64,000 nt of DNA from Cyprinodon diabolis (taxonomy: Eukaryota; Chordata; Actinopteri; Cyprinodontiformes; Cyprinodontidae). Where the stretch lies: NCBI GenBank assembly GCA_030533445.1, contig CM060076.1, forward strand, positions 10,138,501 to 10,202,500. Reading direction: 5' to 3'. Made by a program: the position numbers and the translations under genes. The notes under the pieces are model-generated. The model had not been told where the DNA came from and ran no database searches. It worked only from the letters and a program-made list of their open reading frames with translations. Shown one piece after another: positions 54,701 to 64,000 of the stretch; the first letter of the stretch is position 1; the number at the start of each line of letters is the position of its first letter.

Positions 54701-57700
54701 CCATTAATTAAACCTAATTTCTGTGTTTTAACTCATATGCTTTCATGTTTCATGTTACACATCTAAATGTATAGAATTCACTCACCTTGCTGAATATCTT
54801 TCATTTCCAGGTGGAGGCTTGATATGAGGATTCCCACAGCCTGAGAGCGCTTGCTGTCAAGCAGCTTAATGATCTAAAGCAAACAGAGTTACCATGGCTA
54901 CCTGACCATCAGAAACCATTTGTAAGGCATTAGGGAGGAGTGTACAGTGTGTACTGAGTGTTAAACAGAACAGAACAAACACACAGATCATATTTCACTT
55001 TTCTTTCTACTCTTGTTAATATACTTTTTTTTTTGCTATTTACCACATGAATTTAGCTTTTATTGCATATTGAGTTGAAATAGTGCTCTTTAAAACTTCC
55101 TAAGAATTTTAAAGAGGACATGGGAGAGATCAAACCATCAGGAAACAACTGCACTTAAAGCTTAGATCATAAAAATTTAAAAACCCTTTGAGGCAAAAGC
55201 AAAACAAAACTACAATTATTACAGCATAGGATCACTAATTTGATTTTAATTGACTTAAGAAATGTGATTACAAAATTAGGCTAATCCAGAAACTGTTTCC
55301 AAGAAGTAGTGTCACTGTCTCCCTCTAGTGGACAAAAAACTCTCCGGAAGCCAAACTATGTTGTGTAGATTAATAATGCTGCATACCTTTTTAGTTTTGG
55401 CTTTCTTCTCAAAAGTCTGAGACAGGGGCTTCTTTTTTTCCATAACAGTTGTTTTAGCGAAGAGTTCCTCAAACTCATTGGCATTTATTATGTGTGGTTC
55501 CTCTAAGTTGTTCCAAAGTGAGTAGTTGCTAATGGAGGAAAAAGTATATTAGTTGTTCATAATAACTCAATAAACATGCGTTCCAAATGCATTCTCTTTA
55601 AGTGTCTATCTGAATCAATATAGAAACATTTTTATTATGATTTTTATTAAACAATCCTGTTAAAGACAGCAACTGTTTGTTAATATTCCCAGGTTTTTGC
55701 AGCTTTTCTTATTATCAAAGGACTAAAGTATAAAAAAACACTAAGATCATGTTATTAATTTAATCATAAAACTTGAAACATTCGGTAAGTGATTAAAACT
55801 GTGCTTGAAGGAATTTGGTAACTATACTATATACATTACTTATAGTGTAATTGTCCATACATGCCTATCCTGTAAATTATTAAAAACTCTCTGTGTCAGT
55901 GTCCGAGAACAGAAAATGTTTTGTACAAATTGCAAACAAAAATGGCTTTAATTAAAGTCATACCAGACTTTGGCAATGCACAGTTGTGTAAACCTACTTG
56001 TCATTTTCAATCTGGATTCTGGTCCAATAAAGAGGCTTCATGGCTCTGGAAGGTTCCACTACTGGCTTCCTAGGAGGTTTATCAACAAGACCCCCTACTG
56101 GTGGAGGAGGTGGTGGGTGAGAAACACCTAGTCCAGACTGAGGAGGTGGGGGTGGAGGTGGAGGTGGTGGAGGTAGTGACAAAGATGGCAAGGGTGGTGG
56201 CAAAGGAGGAGGAGGGGTTTGTGCAGCTGGTGGTGAATTCAGAGAACCAGTGCCTGGTATTGGTAAAGACTCTCCAGGTGGTAGAGTCTGAAGTAATGTT
56301 GAAGATAAAGAAGGGGGAGAAAATTCATCTCCTGTCTGACCAGACAGTTTGAGACTGATGGGAGACATGTCCAGCTTTTTAGGGATTCCCATTTGCTCCT
56401 GAAGATTTGAAGAGGCTGTCCTGGTAACCTCTCCATCTTCTGGAGTTTTGATGAAGTTTTCTCTGTCAGTCTGGATGCTGACAGTGCGGAATGACTTGTT
56501 TAAAAAGACATCTGCAGTAGAAATAGCCACATCTTTATGGCTCCCTGGATGGTGACTCGTAACCTGGGAAGCTTTGACCTGTAGCTCAGCCACAATCAAC
56601 TCCAGGCGTTCCACATTGTCTCTGTTTTGCTCTCTCAGTTTGTAGAGTTGAATCTCATAATCCTCCTGAAAATTACATAAATAAAAAAACAGCATCACAC
56701 ATTGTTGACAGTGACAGTATAATGATGAAAATCTAAGAATAATCATCACCAAAATATTTTTTCCGACTTCTTAAAGACTCTAATTGCTTATTTCAGAAAC
56801 TAACCCATTAATATTTTAGACTTAGAGTTGTAAATTACATTTTTGTAGGATAACAAAAACTGAGATTTGAAGGTAAACTGAATATTCCCAAACCACTATC
56901 TAATTTACAGCATTTTCCTATGATTTTCTATTTACCTTTCTGAAAAACAAAATCTGATAACATCAATTGAGATCATTGCAGAGATTAAAAAAACTGTAAA
57001 AACTGACAATCATGTTGCATAAAGCTATTATTATTACTACTAATGTTTGTAGTTTATGTTTACTTTATCATGCTATATTTATTGTGGATGTTGTATTCTT
57101 AATACCAAGTCAGGGAACCTATCATATCCTGTTTTAGAATACTATAGTAAAAAAGAAACATATTTAAAACCACAAATCTCTATATATTTTGTTTATCTTA
57201 AGATTACTCTATATTTTAAAATCAATTGACAAATCTATCATCCATTTTCTCCCATTTTCTCTTGTCAGGGTCACAGTGGGGCCAGTGCCTATCTCTGGCA
57301 GTCTATTGGCTAGAAGTGGGGTACACCCACCAATTGTCAGCAATTGACAAATGTTAAAACTAATTCCATTTTAAACGCTACTTAAGCCATTAAAGTAATG
57401 GCTTTAAATAAGAATAGAATAGAAGAGAATAGAATAAAAAATCCCTTTTTTTCCCTCAATGGGGAAATTCTGGTGTTACAGCAGCAAATAGATGATAGAA
57501 AAATAGACACACAAATGTGGAACTTAGATAAATGTATAAAAATACCATAATAGTGAAGAGTTAAAAGACATAAATAAATAAAATACTATACCGTAAAGTG
57601 CTTTAACAATATAAATACTGTGCATCTGGAGAATAAATAAATAATATACAGCTTTGGACATTTGAACAGTGATGGATATTTGAAAATAGAAGCAACATCA

Positions 57701-60700
57701 GAGATGTGCAAAATGACAGCAGCATGTTATTTACCTGACTAAGATAGAAACTGTGCAAAAATAGTCATGAATGTAACAACTTACTGAGGTTATTGGGAAC
57801 AGTGGTGGTTATAGAGTCTTACAGATGCTGGGAGGAAGGATCTGTGGTAACGTGCCCTGATGCATTTAAGATGCAGCAGTCCGTCACTGAAGGAGCTCTC
57901 CAGTTCAGCATCAGCTTCATGCATTGGGTAATCTGCAACTATCTTAAGGGGTGGCCTGAATATAAACATTAATCCCAATAGCTGGCTTTACACAAAATAT
58001 TCACAGACCTACTATTAATGTTATCATACCCATGATCCCGTGGTACCTTTTGTCAAAGTGTGAACACATTACAATATTTCTTTGCTAAGATATCTTGTTG
58101 GCCCTTAGAATCATATGACACTGACACAATAGGGTATGTAACATTGGTTGGACTAAATATTGCATATTGCTGTCCTATGAGTCCTAATGCAAGCCTGGTT
58201 AAATGCCCTAGAATGAAACGAAAGGATTTCTCCCTTTTATGGTATGCTCATGAATAGATGAGCTGTGACGCTGATTGGTTGGTTTACAACGAGCAAAGCG
58301 GCTGAGCACAAACGCATCATAGCAACAAGCACTCAGTCACTGAAACATCAAATTGTTGATAGTAGGGTGACCAGATGTCCTCTTTTCCCGGACATGTCCT
58401 ACTATTCATACCTAAAGAAATGTCCGGGGGGAATTTCAAAATCGTCCGGGATTTTGATCGACTACAGTGCAGCAGAACCGAGCCGTGAGCTCCAGGGCTG
58501 GTCCTGGAGCCCCAGAGGACGGGGGAGGAAGCAAGCGGGGGACGGAGCGACTGAACCCGACCTAATGACAGTAGCTGCGGCCCTGTGTTTCGCCTGCCTT
58601 ACCAGGCAGGCAGGGGGAAGGACAGTTAGGTAGGCGGGTCGAAGCATACCATCATCGGGTCGGGTTCGGTTGCTCTGTACCCAACTGATTTGGACCCAGC
58701 TGATTGCTTGATTCGAATAACCAGTCCGGTCCAGTAAGCGGCAGAGCGGTGAAAAAATAGTCCTTACAGCTTGCGGTTGTGATGGCATTATGGTCGCAAC
58801 GGCCCCTCGTTTCGGTAAAGTAAGTTTAGCAAATCCTAAGTTTTCCCTAAAATGTCTTCGTTAAAATGCTTAGAGCAAATGAAGAGCTGAGCATCAAACT
58901 TTGAAGGGACAAAAATAATCCATGCATGTCAAGTCTTCGGATCCTTGGGAAGACTTTAGAAATTTTTCCCTTTCTCCGTGCAGCCCTGAACACTGCATTT
59001 ACGCCCCTCTTTCTGGCTCATTTTCAATAGAGAAACTGCCTGTTTTGTAATTCTTGTAGAAGTAAACCCAACTGTAGGCTAAACAGCTGAACTAGTATCT
59101 TACATCTACCTCTATTCATGTTCTTTAGCCAGTGAACCAGTGGGCTGGTCTGTATGTCAATATCGGGGCGTGAAAAAGTACAGGCCAGAACCAAACAAGG
59201 CATCATCCCCAAACTGACGTCATTTCGGTGCTTTGTTTGGATTTGCCCGTTTTATGGCAATTTTTCAAGAGCACCGTTTTCAAGACAGAGATTCGCATCA
59301 GTCATTTACCCTCTCACACACATTAATACACTGATATTTGTTAGCTAAATTGTAGCCAAAGCTGCCTCTGTGGGTACTAAAAATAAAGTTATTGCATAGA
59401 AATGTGCAACTGCATTTTAAATGTCTCTTCGTCTTGTAAAGTGCCTTGTGATAAAATTGGATATAGTTATGTGCGAGATATTTACATGTTGTAAAATACC
59501 GTAATACATTGATTCACTCGTCATACTGACCTGTAACTTCTCTAGCTCCTGCTTGCATTCTCTTTTCAGCTGCAGGAGAGCAGCCTGGTGCTCTAACAGA
59601 ACAAAAAACAACATCAAAACAAAGGCAGTTTTAGATTCCTAGAGATAAAATAAAACTAATACTACTTTGAATTTTTAAAATTTAGTAAAGCTAGAACTGA
59701 GAGGATGAGAAAATAACCAGATAATTTTTACAGATTCCCACACATAGTGTAGAAAAATAAAAATTTGTTTAAGCAAACACTCAAATGTAAATGGATGACT
59801 TGAGTTTCTGAAAAGTAAATTAGAAAGCGTATTTGCTGCCACCTTTCTGATGGTGTGTACAGGGATGGGTGTGTACAGTGAAGCTCAGCTATCATGGAAT
59901 GATATTTCCCTGTCAGTACATATGAAAGAATTGTCTTTTATTTGCATTTTTGCATTTCTAGATTAATCATAGCAATGAAATATTGAAGGAATTCCAATTT
60001 AGTTTAACAATGGCAAAATTATTTTTTTTCTTATATCAGTGATCTTTTTCTATTAGACAACAACTACAAGAAAAGCAGAACATCAGCTTTTAAAATCCTC
60101 ATTAAGTGACAATTCAAAGCCTTTTGCAAGACCTCAGGCTTTTTTTGGTATGCTAAATGTGACTTAGTTTGTCTATGATTCAGGGTGGCTCTGGTAAATC
60201 ATAGGTAAAAATGTCAGTACCTGCTTCAGTATACTTAAGGCCAACCTTTTCCTCCTTGAGAGGAGGCCACACGGCTTGTAGGCGACCAGGAGTTTTTTCA
60301 TCTCCTTCTCCTGTTGTCTGTGTTTCTGACTGGGGAGAGATCAATCAAAAAGTTAGTTTAAATTTGAAAATGCAGTTTCTTATACCTCTAACAATCATCT
60401 AAAGACAATAAAATAATATATTATAGCATCTTTCTAAGCTTCTGTTCTGCTTTCATCAGGAGTTTCTGTGATTTCTGTTGGGATCCTGAGGCTTGCCCAT
60501 CAGAGGGCGCCGAGGATCCTCTTCTGTTTTTTGTTTTCTGTTAGGGACTGGGGTTACTGTTGGGATCTGGGGATGTACCACCTTTCTCCAGCAGAGTGCG
60601 CCGTGGGTCTCCTGGGCTGGAGCCCTCCAGCACACCTGGAGCTCGTCTGCTCATCAGGAGACCTTCCCTACATAAGCAGCTGCCAGACCTTCCTTCAACG

Positions 60701-62449
60701 CCGCAGTGTTGACCTTAGTTTGGTTAGCAACCTGAGCCTCTGTTACCAGAAAGAATCTTAGTCATTTCAAGTGAGAAAACTGATTCTAATCTGCCTCTGT
60801 CTTTGCTCACAGGAAACCTGTCTCAAGTCTGAAGCTCTGGGTGAGCTTAACCTGCCTTCCAGCCCTGGTGAGTCAAACCTGAAGATTCCAGTCTGGATTC
60901 CTCCTGCTGCTCTCAGAGAAGAGCTGGAAACCCTGATCAAGGTCTGCCTTTCAAAAGTCAGAAGCTAGACGCTGCTGCTGCTTGTGCACTCTGCTGAACC
61001 AACAGTCTCTGGACCCAACGGTTCCCTCTCTCACAAGTAAAGCCTGGACACCTTCAAGGTAGACTCTGAATTATCTAAAGACTCAATTAATCATCAGACT
61101 GCCTGGCTAATCAAACTGTCCATCTCTGCAGACTTCAGTGAACCCAACCCGGACCAGCACCTGATCCAGTTCTTGTCTTTGTATATTCAATAAACTCTGT
61201 TAAACTTTTACTCAGCCTCCGTTTGTGTTCTGCATGTGGGTTTAACCAAGAACCAATCATGACAATTTCACAGTAAAATATGCATTTTTTACTATAAAAA
61301 GCATAAATGTTGCATTTGATGCTTCCTTACTTTTTCATCACATGTGTCTTTCTTTTCTAGTGGCTTTTTGGAGGTTCTCTCGAAAAGCAATTTGAGCACA
61401 TCTTTATCATTTCGTAACTTCCTCACTGCATCCAGGTCAGTCCTCTCTGAGTCTTTCTTCAGAGGTTTTGGGGTGAAAAAGGCTTTAAAGGCATCAAAAG
61501 CTGCTTCTGCGCTTGACACGGGCTTGGTTGGCTCGACTTGCACTGAATCCTTTAAATCATCTTCTACTTGAAGTTCTTTGCTCTTACTTTCTGGACATCC
61601 CTCATTTCCATTCATGGGTGTTCCGATTTCAACCTGATGTGGTTTAATCTTGGTCAAATCGTTAACTTTCTGATCATCAGCAGTCTTTTCTCGATTCAGA
61701 AACTGGGAAATCTGGTCCAGAAAGCCTCCCTGGGCCTTTGCGTCACCCTGCTTTTCTTTGAGGAGTTGATTTCCAGAAGCCCCCTTCTTGAGAACTCTAA
61801 GGCCACCAAACAGAACCAGAAGTTGGGTTTCTTTGTCTGTTGGGGAGGCTGCAAAGAAGGTTGCTCTGGTAAGACTCGGCCCTAGTGGACAATTAGCCGT
61901 TAGCTTATTAGTATCATGTGAAACATCACTTACACTGGTAAGGAAGTTTGAGCAGGCATTCATTCCCTTTTCTCCTTCATTTCCAAAAAAATTCCCTTCC
62001 TCACTATCCTTCAATTCTGGTCCCTGCTCTTGAACAGTATCAAGTGTATGTTTCAGAACTATTGCAGAATCTTTGCTTTTTGGCTGTAGGTCCACAATCT
62101 TCTCAGAATCCACACCAGAGTGAGAAATTGGGACACAATCTTCCTCAAAGCACAATTTTTGAGTGGCCTCTTTAATGCCATCATGCCTATTATTTACGTT
62201 TGAGAAACCATTACACTCTGCCTCTGTGCTGTTTGCAGAAACATCTTGACATTTTGGGGAAATAGATCCATTTCTTGCAAACATATCCACTGATAGATCT
62301 TCATTCTCGCATGTGTTAACTTTGTGTTGAGCTGCGGTGTTAATCTGGTCAGGATTTTTATTATCTAAGCCATTATGGATGTATTCATCCTGTGTTTTCT
62401 GTTCTTCCAACTGCATGATCATCTTCTCTGTTGTCTCTGTCAGTTTCTT
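39621..62449 (-). CDS. fmn1: Formin 1
   Basis: Seventeen minus-strand exons join in frame with GT-AG borders: 62449-61331, 60329-60221, 59592-59531, 56665-55998, 55528-55387, 54873-54786, 53058-52997, 52910-52822, 52729-52600, 52525-52379, 50762-50703, 50410-50290, 43724-43632, 41821-41770, 40336-40187, 39887-39806 and 39665-39621 (1072 residues). Exon 1 has [16 protein letters not shown]. Exon 2 carries [11 protein letters not shown] and [11 protein letters not shown], specific to formin 1. Exons 3-4 form a coiled coil. The rest of exon 4 is FH1 (polyproline runs, profilin binding) and starts FH2 with [13 protein letters not shown]2 continues with [29 protein letters not shown] and [20 protein letters not shown]. 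The end [14 protein letters not shown] closely matches mammals. FH2 dimers nucleate and cap linear actin filaments. The true start may lie upstream of 62449 (see 62450-62700). Confidence 0.95.
44640..44734. repeat. Inverted repeat able to form a 39-bp-arm hairpin
   Basis: CCTCTCACGTACACCAATAA on the left pairs with TTTATGTGTGTACGTGAGAGG-like sequence on the right. The arms (44640-44678 and 44695-44734) match with few mismatches around a loop of about 16 nt. GT-rich sequence continues to the (TA)n at 44860. Confidence 0.8.
44858..44894. repeat. (TA)n microsatellite at the LINE 3' end
   Basis: About 36 bp of TA immediately after the 3' end of the minus-strand LINE at 44895-45575. Confidence 0.9.
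44895..45575 (-). mobile_element. R2/R4-like LINE 3' fragment with restriction-like endonuclease
   Basis: The minus strand encodes a CCHC-type zinc motif ([18 protein letters not shown], about 45533-45480), then [20 protein letters not shown], and then [20 protein letters not shown]. The last is the PD...D core of the restriction-like endonuclease found at the C-terminus of R2/R4/Dong-type LINEs. It ends [20 protein letters not shown] plus Trp and a stop. The frame is open for 172 residues (45470-44952). The 5' part, with the reverse transcriptase, is missing. Confidence 0.75.
45581..45765. repeat. Duplicated intronic segment, copy A, ending in (TA)n
   Basis: TCTTTTCTTACAGTGTAATT through GGATCACAGATATC is almost identical to 53916-54045. 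It then has about 30 extra bp before ACAAAATATTTTTTCAGGGT and a (TA)n run. It abuts the truncated 5' end of the LINE at 44895-45575. Confidence 0.8.
46640..46915. promoter_or_regulatory. Candidate conserved regulatory element in fmn1 intron
   Basis: A GC-balanced, complex, repeat-free island in AT-rich intron. It holds GTGATTGACATC (PBX/HOX-type core TGATTGAC), CAGATAAGA (GATA type) and CCAATCAG, and no exon. In tetrapods the limb enhancers of grem1 lie in the 3' introns of fmn1. Conservation itself could not be tested. Confidence 0.35.
47490..48073 (+). mobile_element. L2-like LINE 3' fragment
   Basis: Frames spanning 47560-47860 encode [40 protein letters not shown] and [19 protein letters not shown], the C-terminal end of fish L2-like ORF2, with one frame change near 47600. 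The 3' UTR ends in TGTACAGCACTTTGG, AATAAAG and a short TGGTA tail repeat (48058-48073). It is 5'-truncated. Confidence 0.8.
49210..50070. promoter_or_regulatory. Candidate conserved non-coding block in fmn1 intron
   Basis: A long stretch without simple repeats, stops in all frames spread as in non-coding DNA, and near-even base composition. It contains words such as ACAATGG (SOX type), GGATTA (paired-homeobox type) and AACCACA (RUNX type). It lies 220 bp upstream of the FH2 exon at 50410-50290 in genomic order. The function is inferred from context only. Confidence 0.3.
50179..50207. repeat. Homopolymer junction T10-G19
   Basis: A run of T followed by 19 G, close to the fmn1 exon at 50410-50290. 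A G-run of this length is rare in vertebrate DNA and could form a quadruplex on the plus strand, or be a sequencing artefact. Confidence 0.85.
53916..54045. repeat. Duplicated intronic segment, copy B
   Basis: Same sequence and orientation as 45581-45765 but lacking about 30 bp before ACAAAATATTTTTTCAGGGT. It also ends in a (TA)n run. Confidence 0.8.
54361..54570 (-). repeat. Dispersed repeat, inverted relative of 15570-15725
   Basis: A T-rich tract followed by TTCCTACTTGCTTTGATTCT, AAAGCACTTTGCATTGTC and GCCTTGCCTTGCCTTG, the reverse complement of the repeat after actc1. Confidence 0.7.
57405..57990 (-). mobile_element. LINE 3' fragment with ATTCT tail
   Basis: On the minus strand 57978-57790 ends with [20 protein letters not shown] and [16 protein letters not shown], the conserved C-terminus of a fish non-LTR element. 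A 3' UTR follows, with AATTTCCCCATTGAGGG and an (ATTCT)-like tail at 57405-57440. It is related to the fragment at 22062-23080. It lies in the intron between fmn1 exons 59592-59531 and 56665-55998. Confidence 0.7.
58366..58700 (+). mobile_element. Probable hAT-type MITE fragment
   Basis: TAGGGTGACCAGATGTCCTC and GTCCGGGGGGAATTTC are words of a widespread fish repeat with hAT-like ends. A matching right end was not found, so its limits are uncertain. The GC-rich body stands out from the intron. Confidence 0.45.
60455..61262 (+). mobile_element. Retroelement-like repeat ending AATCATGACA
   Basis: A C/T-rich body with AATAAA (about 61190) and the tail CTGCATGTGGGTTTAACC...ATCATGACA, a form seen at 3' ends of fish non-LTR elements. 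It resembles the block at 2406-3277 in architecture. It fills most of the intron between the first two fmn1 exons and has no intact protein. Confidence 0.5.
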
Positions 62450-62700
62450 CTATAAAAGACACATTAACATCTTCAGAAGGCGTTGCAAAATAGGACAATG
62501 AACCAATACAAAGGTTAAATGCATCCACTGGGTTAATTTCCCTGTTAAGATTTAGATCATCAGCTTGCTCCTTTCTCCGTATGTCTTCACTTTGTTCCTT
62601 CATTAGGATGCTTAAAGATCTTAGCTCTTCCATTTGCATCAGACTTTTCAGTATTTGAAATTGCACTTTCAGAGGGTTTTATCAGTCATTGGTGGCATGC
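62450..62700 (-). other. fmn1: Possible fmn1 5' coding sequence broken by frame shifts
   Basis: Minus-strand sequence upstream of the first in-frame exon looks protein-coding but in successive frames. It reads MPPMTDKT from 62698, then KPSESAISNTEKSDANGRAK, then EQADDLNLNREINPVDAFNL and [19 protein letters not shown], and last the formin frame. Alternatively, ttttatag|AAGAAACTG at 62451-62450 is a real acceptor and this is intron or UTR. Confidence 0.35.
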
Positions 62701-62719
62701 ATTAAATTTACTCAAAGTT

Positions 62720-64000
62720 TGATGATCTATCTATGATCTATGTAAAGAAATGCCTCCCGTAGTCTTATCCAACCTGTGGGTCGTCCTGTTTGGTGAAAAC
62801 AAAGCAATAGGTCCGTACAGAGTTCCACAAGTTCTTTCTTTTCCTCATGCACCAAGCCTAAAAGAGGAAGCAGCTCTCAGTGGTTCAGACGAGCCAGCAG
62901 TGGGAAAACCCACAGAAGAAATGGAACTTTTCCCAACTCCTTTTCCATTGCGCTGCTGGCTAGAGTGACTCAGCTTAGCCACATGCAGTTAAAATCCAAA
63001 CCAAGTCCCCGCTTCAGCCTCTGATTCCTGGTTTGACCTTTTCGTGTGGCTTTTCTCTACCTGTTGTGATAGTTTAACTACTGTACTTCGACATCATCCT
63101 GCAGACTGGAGCACAGACACATGAGACAGATGGTGTCTCCGGCTAAGGACGTCTCTTTTAACACCATAACTTCCTTAAAGAAGTCACGCAGAGCAGATGG
63201 AGAAGCACCACACCCACAGCAGAAGGAGAGTAAACAAGACTAGCATGGATCACTTGCTAAACATTTGGTCTGTAATTCCACTGCCAACAGTGTCTTTACT
63301 GCAGCTGGCTGATCAGAGCAGGCATGAGTCCACCTCCACAGGACAATTGGTTGACTTCCTGGGTGTGTAATGATCCACCTTATAAGTTTGCAACAAAGCA
63401 AACTATTTTTGATGCAGATATTTCATTTAAAATTAATTTCAGTAGATCAGTTTTTGTTTATCACATTTTAAAATAGCTCTAAAAAACTATACTAATTAGA
63501 TTACTTGTTTAAGGTAAGAAAAGAGCACAGATTATTTTAAGTGGAGCTGCAAATAATTAACTCAAAACTAACTCTAAAAAACTTGAGTACATAGACCAAA
63601 CAAAACAAGCTACAGTGTAAATACATTATACAAACATAATCATTTACTGAAAAAAATATTTATTACACTCTTACAGTACTGCACCCAGTGTGATTCAAGA
63701 TAACATAAAAGAAAATTATATATGTTAGATTTTTATAAAAAAATCAAAACCATTATATTAAAAATGTAACACATATTAATTTTAAAATATGCATGAAAAA
63801 AAAGGTTTATATAATCATGAATATAACTGGAGATTTAAAAAAAATCCACAAAATTTGCAAGAACAACAGGGGGAATAATCCTACAGGAAAACATTTGTAA
63901 TCTTACTAAAAATAAAATGACATGTTTTCCTTTATGGTATCAAAGCTCTGTATGGGCAGTGAAAGGATGCACAACTTCCTCAGAGTACAGATATCTAGCA
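62720..64000. other. Upstream of fmn1, no gene recognised
   Basis: 62750-63350 is moderately GC-balanced and may include fmn1 5' UTR or promoter. 63400-64000 is very AT-rich. No exon could be supported. Confidence 0.35.

Noticed and set aside
55994..56352. Plus-strand open frame rich in Val and Glu at 56101-56352
   Set aside because: It is the antisense of the polyproline FH1 coding sequence of fmn1.
58060..59350. Series of short open frames in the fmn1 intron
   Set aside because: No family match or splice context. The region looks like decayed transposon DNA.

Overview
The window is nuclear DNA of a ray-finned fish, most likely a percomorph teleost. The evidence is GT-AG split genes with small exons, clear vertebrate orthologues, and typical fish mobile DNA: Tc1, hAT, PIF/Harbinger and TTAA MITEs, Penelope-like, L2-like and R2/R4-like retroelements, and long (TA)n, (CA)n and (CATC)n arrays. 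No viral or bacterial gene was seen. All coordinates, splice sites and reading-frame joins were read by eye.

Layout. At 470-773 (-) are the first two coding exons of an adenylate kinase 7-like gene that leaves the window on the left. 1.1-8.4 kb holds mobile elements, including a hAT element with a perfect 8-bp target duplication and a Penelope-like GIY-YIG element. 9.4-15.5 kb carries cardiac alpha-actin (actc1, +) with upstream CArG, MEF2 and E-box motifs. 17.3-19.3 kb is a short arhgap11a (+). 20.6-35.5 kb is scg5 (7B2, +); its largest intron is filled by a LINE fragment, a nested Harbinger MITE and a 6.4-kb composite of three hAT-like copies carrying a 3'-truncated C-type lectin gene. An intact Tc1 transposase gene lies just after scg5. 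37.6-39.3 kb is gremlin 1 (+). 39.4-62.5 kb is formin 1 (-), 17 coding exons.

The order arhgap11a > scg5 > grem1 > < fmn1, with the same orientations, matches the human 15q13 block, where actc1 lies on the same chromosome arm. The genes do not form one pathway. actc1 builds the cardiac thin filament; ArhGAP11A inactivates Rho-type GTPases; 7B2 chaperones prohormone convertase 2; Gremlin antagonises BMPs; Formin 1 nucleates linear actin. The known functional link is that grem1 limb enhancers lie inside fmn1 introns in tetrapods, so the complex non-exonic stretches in the 6.6-kb fmn1 intron (46.6-46.9 and 49.2-50.1 kb) are the best regulatory candidates.

Strongest leads: the hAT composite that appears to have captured a lectin gene; an extra intron in actc1 at the actin codon 84/85 position; an ArhGAP11A reduced to its RhoGAP domain plus a short tail; a Penelope-like element with its inverted 5' terminal repeat preserved; and an apparent series of frame shifts at the 5' end of fmn1.
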